Shown here: positions 44,925 through 53,861 of the stretch, in pieces
Numbering within the stretch: position 1 is the first letter of the stretch
How the letters are laid out: every line of letters begins with the position of its first letter
Assembly: GCF_016888135.1 (NCBI RefSeq)
Contig: NZ_JACSWB010000289.1
Span: 80,086 to 144,085 of the forward strand
Direction: 5' to 3'
Length of the DNA stretch: 64,000 bases
Source of the DNA: Leptolyngbya sp. CCY15150
GTDB lineage: Bacteria > Cyanobacteriota > Cyanobacteriia > RECH01
Notes under the pieces: model-generated
Told to the model about the DNA's origin: nothing
What the model saw: the letters and a program-made list of their open reading frames with translations, nothing else
The model's database searches: none
Position numbers and translations under genes: made by a program

Positions 44925-47039
44925 TCAGCGATCGCCCCTCAACAACACCCATTCGGTTTCTGCTGCATCTAGGCCATAGAGCGCACAAACGGCCCGATCG
45001 ATGCATTCATCCAGCCGCCGATAGTCATCGGGTGAAGGATTGGGGTGAGCCATGAGGGTGAGCATGTGATCCACCCAGGCAAGTAAGGATTGAGCGCGAT
45101 AGCACCGGGGTAAAATCGGCAGTTGGCGCAGTTGGGGTGGCCCTAGGCATAGATAACCATCCCGTAGACCATGGCTGGCAAACTGTATTTGCACATAGCA
45201 ATCCATAACTCGACTGTTGAGAATGCCCAGATAATAACGTAGATCAACCGAGCTATCTGCCAAAATAATCGAGGTGGATTTAGCAGGTAAGATCTTACCT
45301 TGTTCATCCAGCACACCTTCTAACCGACGGGTGAGCCCCGCCACAATCACTTTGGGATGATGGGCCTGGCGGCAGCGTTTAGGCGATAGCTGATGCAGAT
45401 GCTCAGGGCCGAGGTAGGGACGCTGGTAGTGAGCTCCTAAGTAGCGCAGCTTTTTTTTACCCCACAGCACCCGGTAGCGATCCAAGGTGCCGCTGTTGAC
45501 CATGGGCAGCGCTTGGGGCGGCAACTCTTCACCCTCAGCCAAATCCTGGATTAAAGCTTGGAGGGCATAGGCTTCCGCGACGGTGGCCGCGCCATGCACC
45601 GAGGCGATCGCCCCCAGTGGTCGGGTCTGGCGTTCAAAGTGGGCAAGCAGGCGCGGCGGGGTCGTGATCTGCACCACCCGCCAAGGGCCAGGGTCTGGGC
45701 CAGTGGGGCGATCGCCCACCTGCAGTTCAGCCGCTGGAGTGTTTGCAGCGGTTACATCATCGAGCGATTGCATCACCTGGTAGGGCACAGGGGGATGGGA
45801 GGCGATCGCCTGGGCACATTTTTCTACGCAAAACACAATGGGATAGACCGATGCGGCGGGAAAGGTGTTGGCATGGGTGTAGTCGCGCATCCAGCAAAGG
45901 CGATGGCGCAGCAGCAGCGATCGGGTAGCCGCAGCATAATCAGCGGAGAGCAGCTTACTCGGCACCACTAAGCTCACCCATCCTCCCACTTGGCAAAGGT
46001 TGAGCGCCTGTTCAATAAAGATACAAAAACTATCCCAGTTACCCCGCGCCGTTTGATAGTGAGCCGTGCAAAACGACCGCCAGGTAGGAGACGCCGCGGT
46101 CATCTGCTCTGCATCTAGGTAGGGGGGATTGCCCAAAACTATCTCAAAGCCTCCCTGCTCCATGGCGGCAGGAAAGAGCGGCTGCCAGTCGATCTGCAAG
46201 AGCGTGTTGCCCACCTGCACAGCCCGCTGCAGGATCAAGCCCAGGGGCACTTGGGGGTCGGGCGTGGGCGGCTGGAGGAGAGCTAGCCCTAGGGAGAGAC
46301 GGGCGATCGCAGCGGCTTGCTCATCCAGCTCTAAGCCATGGAGATGGGTCTGCACCAGGTGCGATCGCGCTTCTAGGGTGAGATGGGTCTGACCATCCTC
46401 ATCTGTCCATAGAGCGGGATGCTGGGGGGATTGCTGCTGATACTGCTGCCCATACCAAGCTTGGAGCACCTGCAGACTGGCTAGCAAAAAGCCCCCACAG
46501 CCACAGGCCGGATCCAAGATCCGGACAACAGCCCCTGGCTGACGCAGGCGGGCCTGCACCGTTTGCTGCACCATCATCTGCACCAGCGGCGCTGGGGTGT
46601 AGTACACGCCGTCAGTTTTGCGGGCGGTTTTGCGGGCAGCTTTACGGGCGATCGCTTCTGCGGGCATACCCTGTCCCCGAGGCGATCGCTCATAGATAGC
46701 AGCTAGCAGACTAGGGTCTAGAGACTGCTGGGATAGATCGGCCGTGAGCTTCTGCCACAGGCGATCGCTGGGTTGGGGGTCATCCATGAGCCAATCCGCC
46801 GGAATCAGCCCCGGATCAGCTTGGGCGATCGCGGCAAGACGATCCTGCAACTGCCCCCAGGATGCGCTGGGCACTAGACCGCAGGCTTGCTCATACTGAC
46901 GCGCCATCAGCCACTTCAGCAGCCAACGTTGGCTCCCTTGCCATTCGTCCCATCCATCCTGCTGTCTGGCGAGATCACGGGCGATCGCCCCTTGCCAATG
47001 TTGACAGCGCCGCAAAAGCTGTGGCACCAAGCATCCCAT
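44925..47039 (-). CDS. Orphan N6-adenine DNA methyltransferase
   Basis: The 704-residue protein has motif I DPACGCGGF (176-184, SAM binding) and catalytic motif IV NPPY (304-307), followed by a C-terminal target-recognition-like region (TaqI-specificity type, ~470-690). The order is that of type IIG and related N6-adenine methylases. Its N-terminus (~1-140) is short and lacks a visible PD-(D/E)XK nuclease motif, unlike a full type IIG enzyme. No restriction gene is adjacent. It could be a solitary methylase or a degenerate type IIG enzyme. Confidence 0.88.
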   Translation of the reverse strand: MGCLVPQLLRRCQHWQGAIARDLARQQDGWDEWQGSQRWLLKWLMARQYEQACGLVPSASWGQLQDRLAAIAQADPGLIPADWLMDDPQPSDRLWQKLTADLSQQSLDPSLLAAIYERSPRGQGMPAEAIARKAARKTARKTDGVYYTPAPLVQMMVQQTVQARLRQPGAVVRILDPACGCGGFLLASLQVLQAWYGQQYQQQSPQHPALWTDEDGQTHLTLEARSHLVQTHLHGLELDEQAAAIARLSLGLALLQPPTPDPQVPLGLILQRAVQVGNTLLQIDWQPLFPAAMEQGGFEIVLGNPPYLDAEQMTAASPTWRSFCTAHYQTARGNWDSFCIFIEQALNLCQVGGWVSLVVPSKLLSADYAAATRSLLLRHRLCWMRDYTHANTFPAASVYPIVFCVEKCAQAIASHPPVPYQVMQSLDDVTAANTPAAELQVGDRPTGPDPGPWRVVQITTPPRLLAHFERQTRPLGAIASVHGAATVAEAYALQALIQDLAEGEELPPQALPMVNSGTLDRYRVLWGKKKLRYLGAHYQRPYLGPEHLHQLSPKRCRQAHHPKVIVAGLTRRLEGVLDEQGKILPAKSTSIILADSSVDLRYYLGILNSRVMDCYVQIQFASHGLRDGYLCLGPPQLRQLPILPRCYRAQSLLAWVDHMLTLMAHPNPSPDDYRRLDECIDRAVCALYGLDAAETEWVLLRGDR

Positions 47040-47145
47040 CCTGCATCATGAGGCTATTGGATTGACGACTCGGGTTCACTATTCGTGGCATGATCAGAGA
47101 CGGGGCGGCAATTGCTGTATCCCTGACCTGTTGTGAGAACATCCG

Positions 47146-47445
47146 ATGTCCAAGGAAACCCTGTTTGCGCTATCGCTCTTTCCCTACCTAGGCTTTTTAT
47201 GGTTTTTGACGCGATCGGGGCAAACGCCACGGCTAGCGCTGATTGGCTTTTATATGACCCTGGTCTTCGTCGCCGTCACCATTCCCGCTGGCATCTATGC
47301 GCAAATTGCCTATGGAGAAACCCTAGCCAATGTGGATTGGCTCCATGGCGGAGCAGAATTTTTCCTAACGCTTTCGAATATCCTAGTGGTGCTAGGGTTT
47401 CAGCAAGCTATTCGTCAACGCCAAAACGAGAACGAAACGCCCTAG
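47146..47445 (+). CDS. DUF3593 membrane protein
   Basis: The 99-residue protein (MSKETLFALSLFPYLGFLWF at the start) has three hydrophobic segments near residues 5-22, 30-52 and 66-85 and matches the DUF3593 family of cyanobacteria and plastid-bearing eukaryotes, of unknown function. It is probably a thylakoid or plasma membrane protein. Confidence 0.85.
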   Translation: MSKETLFALSLFPYLGFLWFLTRSGQTPRLALIGFYMTLVFVAVTIPAGIYAQIAYGETLANVDWLHGGAEFFLTLSNILVVLGFQQAIRQRQNENETP

Positions 47446-47484
47446 CCATGCCCTAGAGACTCCGAGACCTAGTGGATCAGCTAT

Positions 47485-47667
47485 CTAGATCGTGGTATCC
47501 GAGTCGTCGTCGTCAGGCTCCCCATTGCCTCCTATTTCTTCCTTGAAACCCCGTAGGGTTCTGCCGATCGCCCCTCCCAATTCGGGAATTTTCTTGGGGC
47601 CAAAAATCACTAGCGCCACTACTCCAATAATGACGACCTCAGGCCAACCGAGACTAAATGGAAACAT
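47485..47667 (-). CDS. tatA: Twin-arginine translocase subunit TatA/E
   Basis: The 60-residue protein has an N-terminal membrane helix (WPEVVIIGVVALVIFGPKKIPELGG) with the conserved FGPKK hinge and amphipathic helix, then an acidic tail. It forms the Tat pore that exports folded proteins such as the MsrP-like enzyme at 60-61 kb, which has a Tat signal. It is shorter than average but intact. Confidence 0.95.
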   Translation of the reverse strand: MFPFSLGWPEVVIIGVVALVIFGPKKIPELGGAIGRTLRGFKEEIGGNGEPDDDDSDTTI

Positions 47668-47972
47668 AGATTTCTCCTAATGCCCGAGTATTCCAGCATC
47701 CACGATGGATCCGATGCCCTAGAGGCATCCTGGTCAACATTATACAGGAGGCTGGTTTTTGGATAGGACAAGGCAGCGATCGCCCAACAAGTCTCAGGTT
47801 AAACATGTTGCCCGAGTTTGTTGAAAACCGCATCGTAGGGTGCCAGCACTCCCCCGTTGACGCCTGTCTCCTAGCTCCTACAACGCTTCTCCTGCAGCTA
47901 GGTCTAGGCGCGGGAGCAACCCTAGGAGCATGCCCAAGCTCAGCGTAGGAACAATATGCATGAATTCCTTTT
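47668..47972. other. Intergenic region upstream of tatA
   Basis: No gene is visible. A hairpin GATGCC-CTAGA-GGCATC lies at 47713-47729 and the tatA promoter should be nearby. The minisatellite begins at 47973. Confidence 0.45.
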
Positions 47973-48069
47973 CGCTTTTCTATCTTCGTTCTTCTATCTT
48001 CGTTCTTCTATCTTCGTTCTTCTGTCTTCGTTCTTCTGTCTTCGTTCTTCTGTCTTCGTTCTTTGTCTT
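47973..48069. repeat. 14-bp minisatellite, seven units
   Basis: Consecutive 14-bp units CGNTNTTCT(A/G)TCTT begin at 47973, 47987, 48001, 48015, 48029, 48043 and 48057 (last unit 13 bp). They are framed by GAATTCCTTTTCG and TTGCGGTACTAG, and end at the stop of the kinase gene. Read on the minus strand the mRNA tail is purine-rich. Confidence 0.9.
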
Positions 48070-48079
48070 GCGGTACTAG

Positions 48080-48892
48080 CTACATCAACGGGCGCAGGGC
48101 CTCCATGGCCTCCTCGGAGGTGGCAAAGCGGCGATCGAGGGCTGGGTGAACCATTTTCTTCAGCCAGGTCGTAAAGTCGGGAGATAGGTCGGTAATTGTC
48201 TCAAACTCCAAGCGCATGCCTCGGCTAGGGATTTCCGATGGCTCGATGCCCGTCAAACAGGTGACTAAGGTGACCCCTAGCCCGTAGATATCCGACGCTC
48301 GTACCGTGCGGCCGCCCACCTGCTCCGGTGGCATATAGCCGCGAGTGCCCACTAGGGTGAGGGAGGTGTTTTCGCTGGCAGACAGGGACTTGACGGAGCC
48401 AAAATCCACCAAAAAGACCTGAATTTTCGATCGCCCTGGATGGGTGACCAGCAAAACGTTGCTGGGCTTAATGTCGCGGTGAATAATCGGCGGCTGGCGG
48501 CTATGGAGATACTCCAAAATTTTCAGCACTTCTCGGGCAATGCGCTTCGACTCCCGCTCTGTAAAGTTGCGTCCTTCTTTTAGGTAGCTATCCAGAGACT
48601 TGCCCTGGATGTAAGACTGCACCAGCGCCATAGCCTTGCCATTCATCGGCAAATCCATCTCAAAGCTACCCAGATATTCTGGGGTCGAAGGATGCTTCAA
48701 GGACTTGAGCGCTTCTGCCTCTCGTTTGAACAACTTGAGGTCATCTGGCTTGAGTTCGTCGTCTACAAACACCAGCTTCAAGATAACCAGCGCCTCATTG
48801 GTGAGATCGCGAGCCAGCAGCGTCCAGCGCCCTGACTTCTTACCCAGTTGCTGTTGCACCTCATAGCGATCGCCTAGTATCTGCCCTGCCAT
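48080..48892 (-). CDS. Serine/threonine protein kinase (Hanks type)
   Basis: The 270-residue protein is essentially only a kinase domain: YEVQQQLGKKSGRWTLLARD is an atypical glycine loop, VILKLVF holds the ATP-anchoring Lys, HRDIKPSNVLLV the catalytic loop, DFGSVKS the metal-binding DFG, and GTRGYMPPEQ the activation segment end. It has no membrane helix or sensor domain. The start at 48892 (MAGQILGDRYEV) is chosen over 48982. The substrate is unknown. Confidence 0.92.
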   Translation of the reverse strand: MAGQILGDRYEVQQQLGKKSGRWTLLARDLTNEALVILKLVFVDDELKPDDLKLFKREAEALKSLKHPSTPEYLGSFEMDLPMNGKAMALVQSYIQGKSLDSYLKEGRNFTERESKRIAREVLKILEYLHSRQPPIIHRDIKPSNVLLVTHPGRSKIQVFLVDFGSVKSLSASENTSLTLVGTRGYMPPEQVGGRTVRASDIYGLGVTLVTCLTGIEPSEIPSRGMRLEFETITDLSPDFTTWLKKMVHPALDRRFATSEEAMEALRPLM

Positions 48893-49115
48893 AAGTCTTT
48901 TGAGGTTGGTGATTTTCCAGGTTATCCTTGACCGCAAGGATGTGCCAGTTGGTGATGCCTTGAAAACCCTGAACATTAACATTACTTGATTTTGCAGTCT
49001 GCGCCACCCTGTACCAATTACAGTTATATCTCTATTTGGTGCGGATCATGGGTGTGGTCTAAGGTTCTGCCATTGCCCCCCATCGATGACGCTCGCAGTT
49101 TTTGATTCAAGTATT

Positions 49116-49874
49116 ATGGCATCCAATTCTTCAACATCCATTCGACAAGAGCAACATCCTCTGATTCAGCGTCTAGCCCACTGCATTGAAGACGTCTGGC
49201 AAACCCATCTCGACCTATCGCCCTACCAACTCCCGGAGGATCTGGGGTATGTGGAAGGACGCTTGGAAGGAGAAAAGCTCACCATTGAAAACCAGTGTTA
49301 TCAAACTCGGGAGTTTCGCAAACTGCACCTAGAACTTGCCAAAGTGGGCAAATCCCTGGATATTTTGCACTGCGTGATGTTTCCGCGACCAGACTACAAT
49401 CTGCCGATGTTTGGTACCGATATTGTCGGCGGACGCGGGCAGGTTAGCGCTGCCATTGTAGACCTATCTCCCATTGCGCCGCCCGCTAATCCGGATGCTC
49501 TGCGGCGATCGCTGCCCGCCAATTACCAAACGGCGCTGCAAGACTACACGGCCCCCAGCTTCAGCCAACCTCGGGATCTACCACCCTGGGGGCATATCTT
49601 TTCAGAGTTTTGCCTCTTTGTGCGTCCTAGCGATGCAGCGGAAGAAGAAGCCTTTTTGGCCCACGTGCGGGCGATCTTAGAACTCCACTGCCAGTTGGCG
49701 ATCGCCACCCCATCTACGCCCGACCACCAGGCCGACCTGCTGGCTGGGCAGCAGCTTTACTGCAGCCAACAGCAGCAAAATGACAAAACGCGCCGAGTGC
49801 TAGAAAAAGCCTTCGGCGACGCTTGGGCAGAGCGATATATGACCACGGTGTTGTTTGACCTACCGACCCAGTAA
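49116..49874 (+). CDS. pcyA: Phycocyanobilin:ferredoxin oxidoreductase
   Basis: The 252-residue enzyme contains the PcyA signature stretches [37 protein letters not shown] and [21 protein letters not shown], including the conserved catalytic Glu, His and Asp (in GTDIV). It reduces biliverdin to phycocyanobilin with ferredoxin for phycobilisomes and phytochromes. An upstream ATG at 49086 would add ten residues; alignment from memory to other PcyA N-termini favours 49116. Confidence 0.95.
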   Translation: MASNSSTSIRQEQHPLIQRLAHCIEDVWQTHLDLSPYQLPEDLGYVEGRLEGEKLTIENQCYQTREFRKLHLELAKVGKSLDILHCVMFPRPDYNLPMFGTDIVGGRGQVSAAIVDLSPIAPPANPDALRRSLPANYQTALQDYTAPSFSQPRDLPPWGHIFSEFCLFVRPSDAAEEEAFLAHVRAILELHCQLAIATPSTPDHQADLLAGQQLYCSQQQQNDKTRRVLEKAFGDAWAERYMTTVLFDLPTQ

Positions 49875-49896
49875 AGGGCAACCAAGGGCGATCGCC

Positions 49897-50436
49897 CTAG
49901 GAGGCTGAGGACGGTGTGACGCGCTTACTCAACGACTCAGCCCGCCGTTTGGCGATCGAATTCGTCGGGTCATACTTGAGCGCTTCAGCGTAGGTCTCTA
50001 GGGCCTGGGCGATGAGTTGCTTCTTTTCGTAGGCATAGGCCAGATTATTCAGCGCGGTCACATAATCTGGGGTTTGGTCGAGAGCTTCTTTATATTGGCG
50101 AATGGCCAGGTCATACTGCTCTTGGGCCGCATAGGAAAACCCCAAGGCATTGTAGACCACTGCAATATTCTCCGCGCCCTTCAAGTCCTTACATTTCAGG
50201 GCTTTCTGAAACTGGACAATCGACTGAGAATACAGTCGTTTGTCTAGAAAAATCCCACCCAGCTCGTAATAGTCTTGAGACGTTCCCTTACCATTGGAGA
50301 GCTTCTCTTGCAGTCTGCTTAAGGACGTTTCCACCCGGCGGGTTCGTAACACTTGGCGCACCAAGAACCAGCTTCCCCCCAAAAGCAGCACCACCAAAAT
50401 GCTGAGATACGTTACAGCCAGTAGGCGTTCATCCAT
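49897..50436 (-). CDS. TPR protein resembling Ycf37 (photosystem I assembly)
   Basis: The 179-residue protein has one N-terminal membrane helix (~8-28, YLSILVVLLLGGSWFLVRQV) and three TPR units (SQDYYELGGIFLDKRLYSQSI, NALGFSYAAQEQYDLAIRQY, NNLAYAYEKKQLIAQALETY). This matches the architecture of Ycf37, a thylakoid protein involved in photosystem I assembly or stability. It converges with pcyA (22-bp gap). The Ycf37 identity is from memory of the family. Confidence 0.75.
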   Translation of the reverse strand: MDERLLAVTYLSILVVLLLGGSWFLVRQVLRTRRVETSLSRLQEKLSNGKGTSQDYYELGGIFLDKRLYSQSIVQFQKALKCKDLKGAENIAVVYNALGFSYAAQEQYDLAIRQYKEALDQTPDYVTALNNLAYAYEKKQLIAQALETYAEALKYDPTNSIAKRRAESLSKRVTPSSAS

Positions 50437-50617
50437 AGCGATCTAAAACGTTTATCTAAACAATCGTTAGCTTCCTTCAGACTAAGACAAAACGTAGACC
50501 ATTCATAGCCCTGCTTCTCCCAGTCCTAACCAGAGACCATCAAAGAACAGGGGCAGCATGATCAACGCCTGGGGAAAAGCACCTGCAGAAAACCCCAGTC
50601 GGATCAAACCGCTGGGG

Positions 50618-51115
50618 TCAAGTACCAATCACATATTTCTGCCACTCTTTGTGAACCCCGCTCTTCACCTGCTTCACCACCTCAAAATAAAGGCTGCTGT
50701 GGGGCCGGTGGGGTGGTCGGCGCAGGGGCATATTGGCTTCCTTGGGCGTGCGGTTGCCCTTGCGGACATTGCAGCGCACACAGGCCGTCACCATGTTCTC
50801 CCAGGTATCCACGCCGCCCCGCGATCGCGGCACCACGTGGTCGAGGGTGAGATCATCGCCCATATAGCCACAGTACTGGCAAGAATGCCCATCTCGATGC
50901 AACAGATTACGACGAGTAAGAGGAATTTCTTTGTAGGGAACCCGCACATAATGCCGAAGACGGATCACCGTCGGCAAGGGAAGATCGGCGTACACAATCT
51001 TGCCATTATGTTCAATCTGTTCGGCCTTTCCCTTAATCAACAACACCACCGCCCGACGCCAACTGGTAATGTTGAGCGGTTCGTATGAGGCATTAAGAAC
51101 CAGTACCTTGGCCAT
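50618..51115 (-). CDS. HNH endonuclease family protein
   Basis: The 165-residue protein starts MAKVLVLNASYEPLNITSWR and has an HNH fold with zinc-binding CQYCG and CVRCN pairs flanking DHVVPRSRGG, then NM. This is the small chromosomal HNH protein widespread in cyanobacteria and actinobacteria, probably a structural or repair nuclease rather than an intron enzyme. No intron or intein surrounds it. Confidence 0.92.
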   Translation of the reverse strand: MAKVLVLNASYEPLNITSWRRAVVLLIKGKAEQIEHNGKIVYADLPLPTVIRLRHYVRVPYKEIPLTRRNLLHRDGHSCQYCGYMGDDLTLDHVVPRSRGGVDTWENMVTACVRCNVRKGNRTPKEANMPLRRPPHRPHSSLYFEVVKQVKSGVHKEWQKYVIGT

Positions 51116-51190
51116 TGACTAAATGCTAAAGATTTGGTTTAGGGATTTTTTAAGAATACTAACACAGTCAGATTCGGCACGGCGTGGAGG

Positions 51191-51371
51191 ATGCACCTGG
51201 GTGCATCCCACTTTTATAGCCCTCACCCTAAATCCCCCTCCCAAGTCGGGCGAGGGACTTTGAATCCGGCTCCCCTTCTCCCTTTTTTTGGGAGAAGGGG
51301 TTGGGGGATGTAGAGCTTGCGCTTCCCGAAGGGTGGGTCAACTTGCAAAACTGGGATGCACCCATGCACCT
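51191..51371. mobile_element. MITE-like element copy B with 8-bp target duplication
   Basis: The 165-bp element (51199-51363) begins GGGTGCATCCCA and ends TGGGATGCACCC, perfect 12-bp terminal inverted repeats. ATGCACCT flanks it exactly on both sides (51191-51198 and 51364-51371), a perfect 8-bp target-site duplication. The interior matches copy A at 16223-16362, with a ~24-bp extra segment near 51313-51333. It carries a hairpin CCCCTTCTCCC with GGGAGAAGGGG and no gene. Confidence 0.9.
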
Positions 51372-51479
51372 AGCCAAGCGTGACTCGTCCCATCAGGGGA
51401 TAGTCGCTCAACCGTTGGCTGGTTAGAATGCAGGTGGACGAGATCGAATCCCCGCGCATAGGAGCAGACAGGAGAGGTT

Positions 51480-52085
51480 ATGAGCATTCGGCAATCTCAT
51501 TATGAAACACTACTCGCTGCCTACAGCAACCATGCCGGAGCGATCGCCCTGTTCAAAAAGTATCGCCCTTACCTAGAAATGATTCCCAGTATGCGCCGCC
51601 CTAAGGAGAGCGTGATTCCCATCCCGCTGCCCTTGGTGCGTACTCGTAATGCTGTGCCGGCTTCCGGAACAACGGGCACCACGATCGCCCCTGGAGATGT
51701 GATCCGCCTGCCCTGTGATGTGGCGGTGTTGATGTGCGATCCAGAATGGAAGGTGAAAACGGGAGTGGAGGTGTTCATCTTCATCCATCGCCCCTACGAA
51801 GATTTTTCGGATCTTTTGGCCCGCTGGCGGCAAACCCAAATTTGGTTAGACAAAGAGTATGAGTGGCTGATGCCCTCGCGCTATAAGCATATTCTCAGCG
51901 AAGGCACCGACGATACCCGTCCCCTGTTTGTCCTGTTTCCCGATACTCCAGAACGCATTCGCCAAGGTCTGCGCGGAGCCTGTTTACCCTACGTGATTCA
52001 AACGGTGCAGACGCCTGAGGATGATCTGGATGAGGAACCGGTCTCTACGCCTGAAACGGTGATGCCTGAGCTAGATGGCCAGTAG
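51480..52085 (+). CDS. Conserved-looking protein of unknown function (201 aa)
   Basis: The 201-residue soluble protein starts MSIRQSHYETLLAAYSNHAG, preceded by a GGAGAGG ribosome-binding site. It has a beta-rich middle (PGDVIRLPCDVAVLMCDPEW) with two cysteines, a helical segment (LLARWRQTQIWLDKEYEWLM) and an acidic C-tail. I do not recognise a family. It follows the MITE-like element with its promoter probably in between. Confidence 0.75.
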   Translation: MSIRQSHYETLLAAYSNHAGAIALFKKYRPYLEMIPSMRRPKESVIPIPLPLVRTRNAVPASGTTGTTIAPGDVIRLPCDVAVLMCDPEWKVKTGVEVFIFIHRPYEDFSDLLARWRQTQIWLDKEYEWLMPSRYKHILSEGTDDTRPLFVLFPDTPERIRQGLRGACLPYVIQTVQTPEDDLDEEPVSTPETVMPELDGQ

Positions 52086-52589
52086 GTAGGGCCTATGAAG
52101 AGATCTGGGTGACCGGGTTTCGGCTTCGCTCAACCCTCTTCTCCTGTAATGGAGCTGAGTTGTCGGGTTTCAGCTTCGCTCAATCCTCTGTTTATCAGGC
52201 TTGAGCATTGCCTGATTACTTTTTCCTGGGGACGATCCCAAGCTTTTCTCTATGAATACTGGGTTGACACTAGAGTCTAAACGGCCTTAACCCCTGGCCT
52301 AGGCGCTGTCCAATGCGATCGCCCCATAATAGGCCCCACCACGGCGAGAAACCCTAGGTTTTTCCATCTCACCTTGACTGAAGTTGGAAGTTAAGCGACA
52401 CTAACACTAAATGAGGGAACTTCTCATCTTTTGCGAAGATTTCTAACATCCTCCAACGTCTTAATACGAAAGATTACTTTGGGGCGATCGCTGCTAGACG
52501 TGACTCCCCTAATGAACCGTTCAAGCTCCATGTGTGCCGTCGGCACATCATTGAGTTGTAGGCTTAGCGCAGAAGGCTTGTAAAGACTG
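52086..52589. other. Intergenic region with a 50-bp-spaced duplicated repeat
   Basis: CGGGTTTCGGCTTCGCTCAA (start of unit at 52114) recurs at 52164 with two changes in 26 bp. Each unit has GGGTT near one end and AACCC or AATCC near the other. This resembles a dispersed repeat I recall in cyanobacterial genomes. A 61-residue minus frame at 52424-52609 looks spurious. Confidence 0.5.
52114..52189. repeat. Two copies of a 26-bp repeat
   Basis: Units occupy 52114-52139 and 52164-52189 with a 50-bp period. They differ at two positions. Confidence 0.75.
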
Positions 52590-52811
52590 ATGGAAACCCT
52601 AGAGTTCATTATCTATCCCGATGGGCGAGTGCAAGAGCGCGTCACTGGCATTGTGGGTCGTTCCTGTGCAGAGGTCACCGCTGCGATTGAGGAAAAGCTA
52701 GGGCGCGTCGTTCAACAAGAGGAGACGTCAGAGTTTTTTGCTCAACCATCTCTGCAGGTGTCTACGCAGGCTGATGTTGCTGCTGCCCAAGTCAGTCATA
52801 GCCAGTGGTAA
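52590..52811 (+). CDS. DUF2997 protein, upstream partner of Ycf35
   Basis: The 73-residue protein starts METLEFIIYPDGRVQERVTG and fits DUF2997, a small family that I recall being encoded beside DUF1257/Ycf35 in cyanobacteria and some plastids. It has no signal or membrane segment. It lies 68 bp upstream of ycf35 on the same strand. Confidence 0.85.
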   Translation: METLEFIIYPDGRVQERVTGIVGRSCAEVTAAIEEKLGRVVQQEETSEFFAQPSLQVSTQADVAAAQVSHSQW

Positions 52812-52879
52812 GCGATCGCTGACCGTTTTGTGTTGATTGTGTTGTTCATTATTAGCGTTTAACTATCGAGCTTTTTCCT

Positions 52880-53266
52880 ATGTCACACTTTAGCCAAATT
52901 AAGACTCAGCTTCGTGATTTGACCGCCCTCCAGGCTGCCTTAGAAGACCTCAAAATCGACTGGAAGTCTGGCCCTGCGCCGGTGCGAGGCTACCAAGGAC
53001 AAACCCACACCGCCGCTGTCGTCATTGAGCAAAACAATGGCTATGACGTCGGGTTTAGCTGGAATGGCAACCACTACGAGCTGGTGTCGGATCTGCAATA
53101 TTGGCAACAGCCCCTATCGGTGGATGGCTTCCTGAACCGCATTTCTCAGCGCTATGCCTACCACACCGTGCTTGGACAAACCGCTCAGCAAGGTTTCCAA
53201 GTGTCTGAAGAGCAGCAGAATGCAGATGGTTCCATTCGCTTGGTGCTCCAGCGCTGGACGGCGTAG
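52880..53266 (+). CDS. ycf35: Ycf35 (DUF1257) protein
   Basis: The 128-residue protein starts MSHFSQIKTQLRDLTALQAAL and ends GSIRLVLQRW, the recognisable pattern of DUF1257/Ycf35, conserved from cyanobacteria to red-algal plastids and of unknown function. It is soluble and lies between DUF2997 and a [4Fe-4S] ferredoxin gene, a recurrent cluster. A hairpin follows it. Confidence 0.9.
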   Translation: MSHFSQIKTQLRDLTALQAALEDLKIDWKSGPAPVRGYQGQTHTAAVVIEQNNGYDVGFSWNGNHYELVSDLQYWQQPLSVDGFLNRISQRYAYHTVLGQTAQQGFQVSEEQQNADGSIRLVLQRWTA

Positions 53267-53304
53267 GCCATGTTGGTCGTCTCACTGTGAATAGGACAAA
53301 GACT

Positions 53305-53332
53305 TGTGGGGTGCGGGTTTCTGTGCCCCACA
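53305..53332 (+). terminator. Hairpin after ycf35
   Basis: TGTGGGG (53305-53311) pairs with CCCCACA (53326-53332) and is followed by GCTATTTGG. It could be a partial terminator or a processing site before the ferredoxin gene. Confidence 0.45.
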
Positions 53333-53408
53333 GCTATTTGGTAGGCTAATAATCTACTAGGGGTCTGGAGCCATCTAGACCCAAACCCGATGATTATGGA
53401 GTGTAGGC

Positions 53409-53861
53409 ATGGATGAATCCTTCTCAGAGATGAATGCGATCGCCCCCGATTCCTCCCAAACGGGTCTAGAGCCAGAATTGGGCGGACATCTGCGCAATGC
53501 GCCAGAACGTACGGGGCTGGAGCCGGAGTTGGGCGGTCTGGTGCGCCAGAAGGGTGTCTATGTGGATGAGGTCACCTGCATTGGCTGCAAGCACTGCGCC
53601 CATGTGGCCCGCAATACGTTCTATATCGAGCCAGACTATGGGCGATCGCGGGTGATTCGTCAGGATGCGGATTCGGAGGAGATTCTGCAAGAGGCAATCG
53701 ATACCTGCCCTGTAGACTGCATCCATTGGGTGGACTATACCGAACTCAAGCAGCTAGAGAGCGATCGCCAGTTCCAAGTGATTCCTCGGGCCGGTGCGCC
53801 CATCGATCAGTCCCTAGTGCAAACCAATCGCCGACGGCAGAAAAGCGATCGTAAGTCCTGA
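53409..53861 (+). CDS. [4Fe-4S] ferredoxin with GLEPELGG leader repeat
   Basis: The 150-residue protein has one [4Fe-4S] cluster motif, Cys57-x2-Cys60-x2-Cys63 with Cys100 in CPVDC (a fifth Cys at 104). Its N-terminal leader repeats TGLEPELGG twice (~18-26 and ~35-43), a conserved feature in relatives I recall. The domain continues with EPDYGRSRVIRQ. It is the third gene of the DUF2997-ycf35 cluster and probably supplies electrons to, or assembles with, those proteins. Confidence 0.9.
   Translation: MDESFSEMNAIAPDSSQTGLEPELGGHLRNAPERTGLEPELGGLVRQKGVYVDEVTCIGCKHCAHVARNTFYIEPDYGRSRVIRQDADSEEILQEAIDTCPVDCIHWVDYTELKQLESDRQFQVIPRAGAPIDQSLVQTNRRRQKSDRKS

Noticed and set aside
47973-48069. CRISPR array.
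   Set aside because: The 14-bp units are contiguous with no spacers, so this is a minisatellite.
50618-51115. HNH gene as part of a homing intron or intein.
   Set aside because: It is a free-standing gene with the full conserved N-terminal region of a widespread chromosomal family, and no split host gene surrounds it.
52424-52609. A 61-residue minus frame between the repeat pair and DUF2997.
   Set aside because: It overlaps the start of the DUF2997 gene on the other strand and has no distinctive feature.
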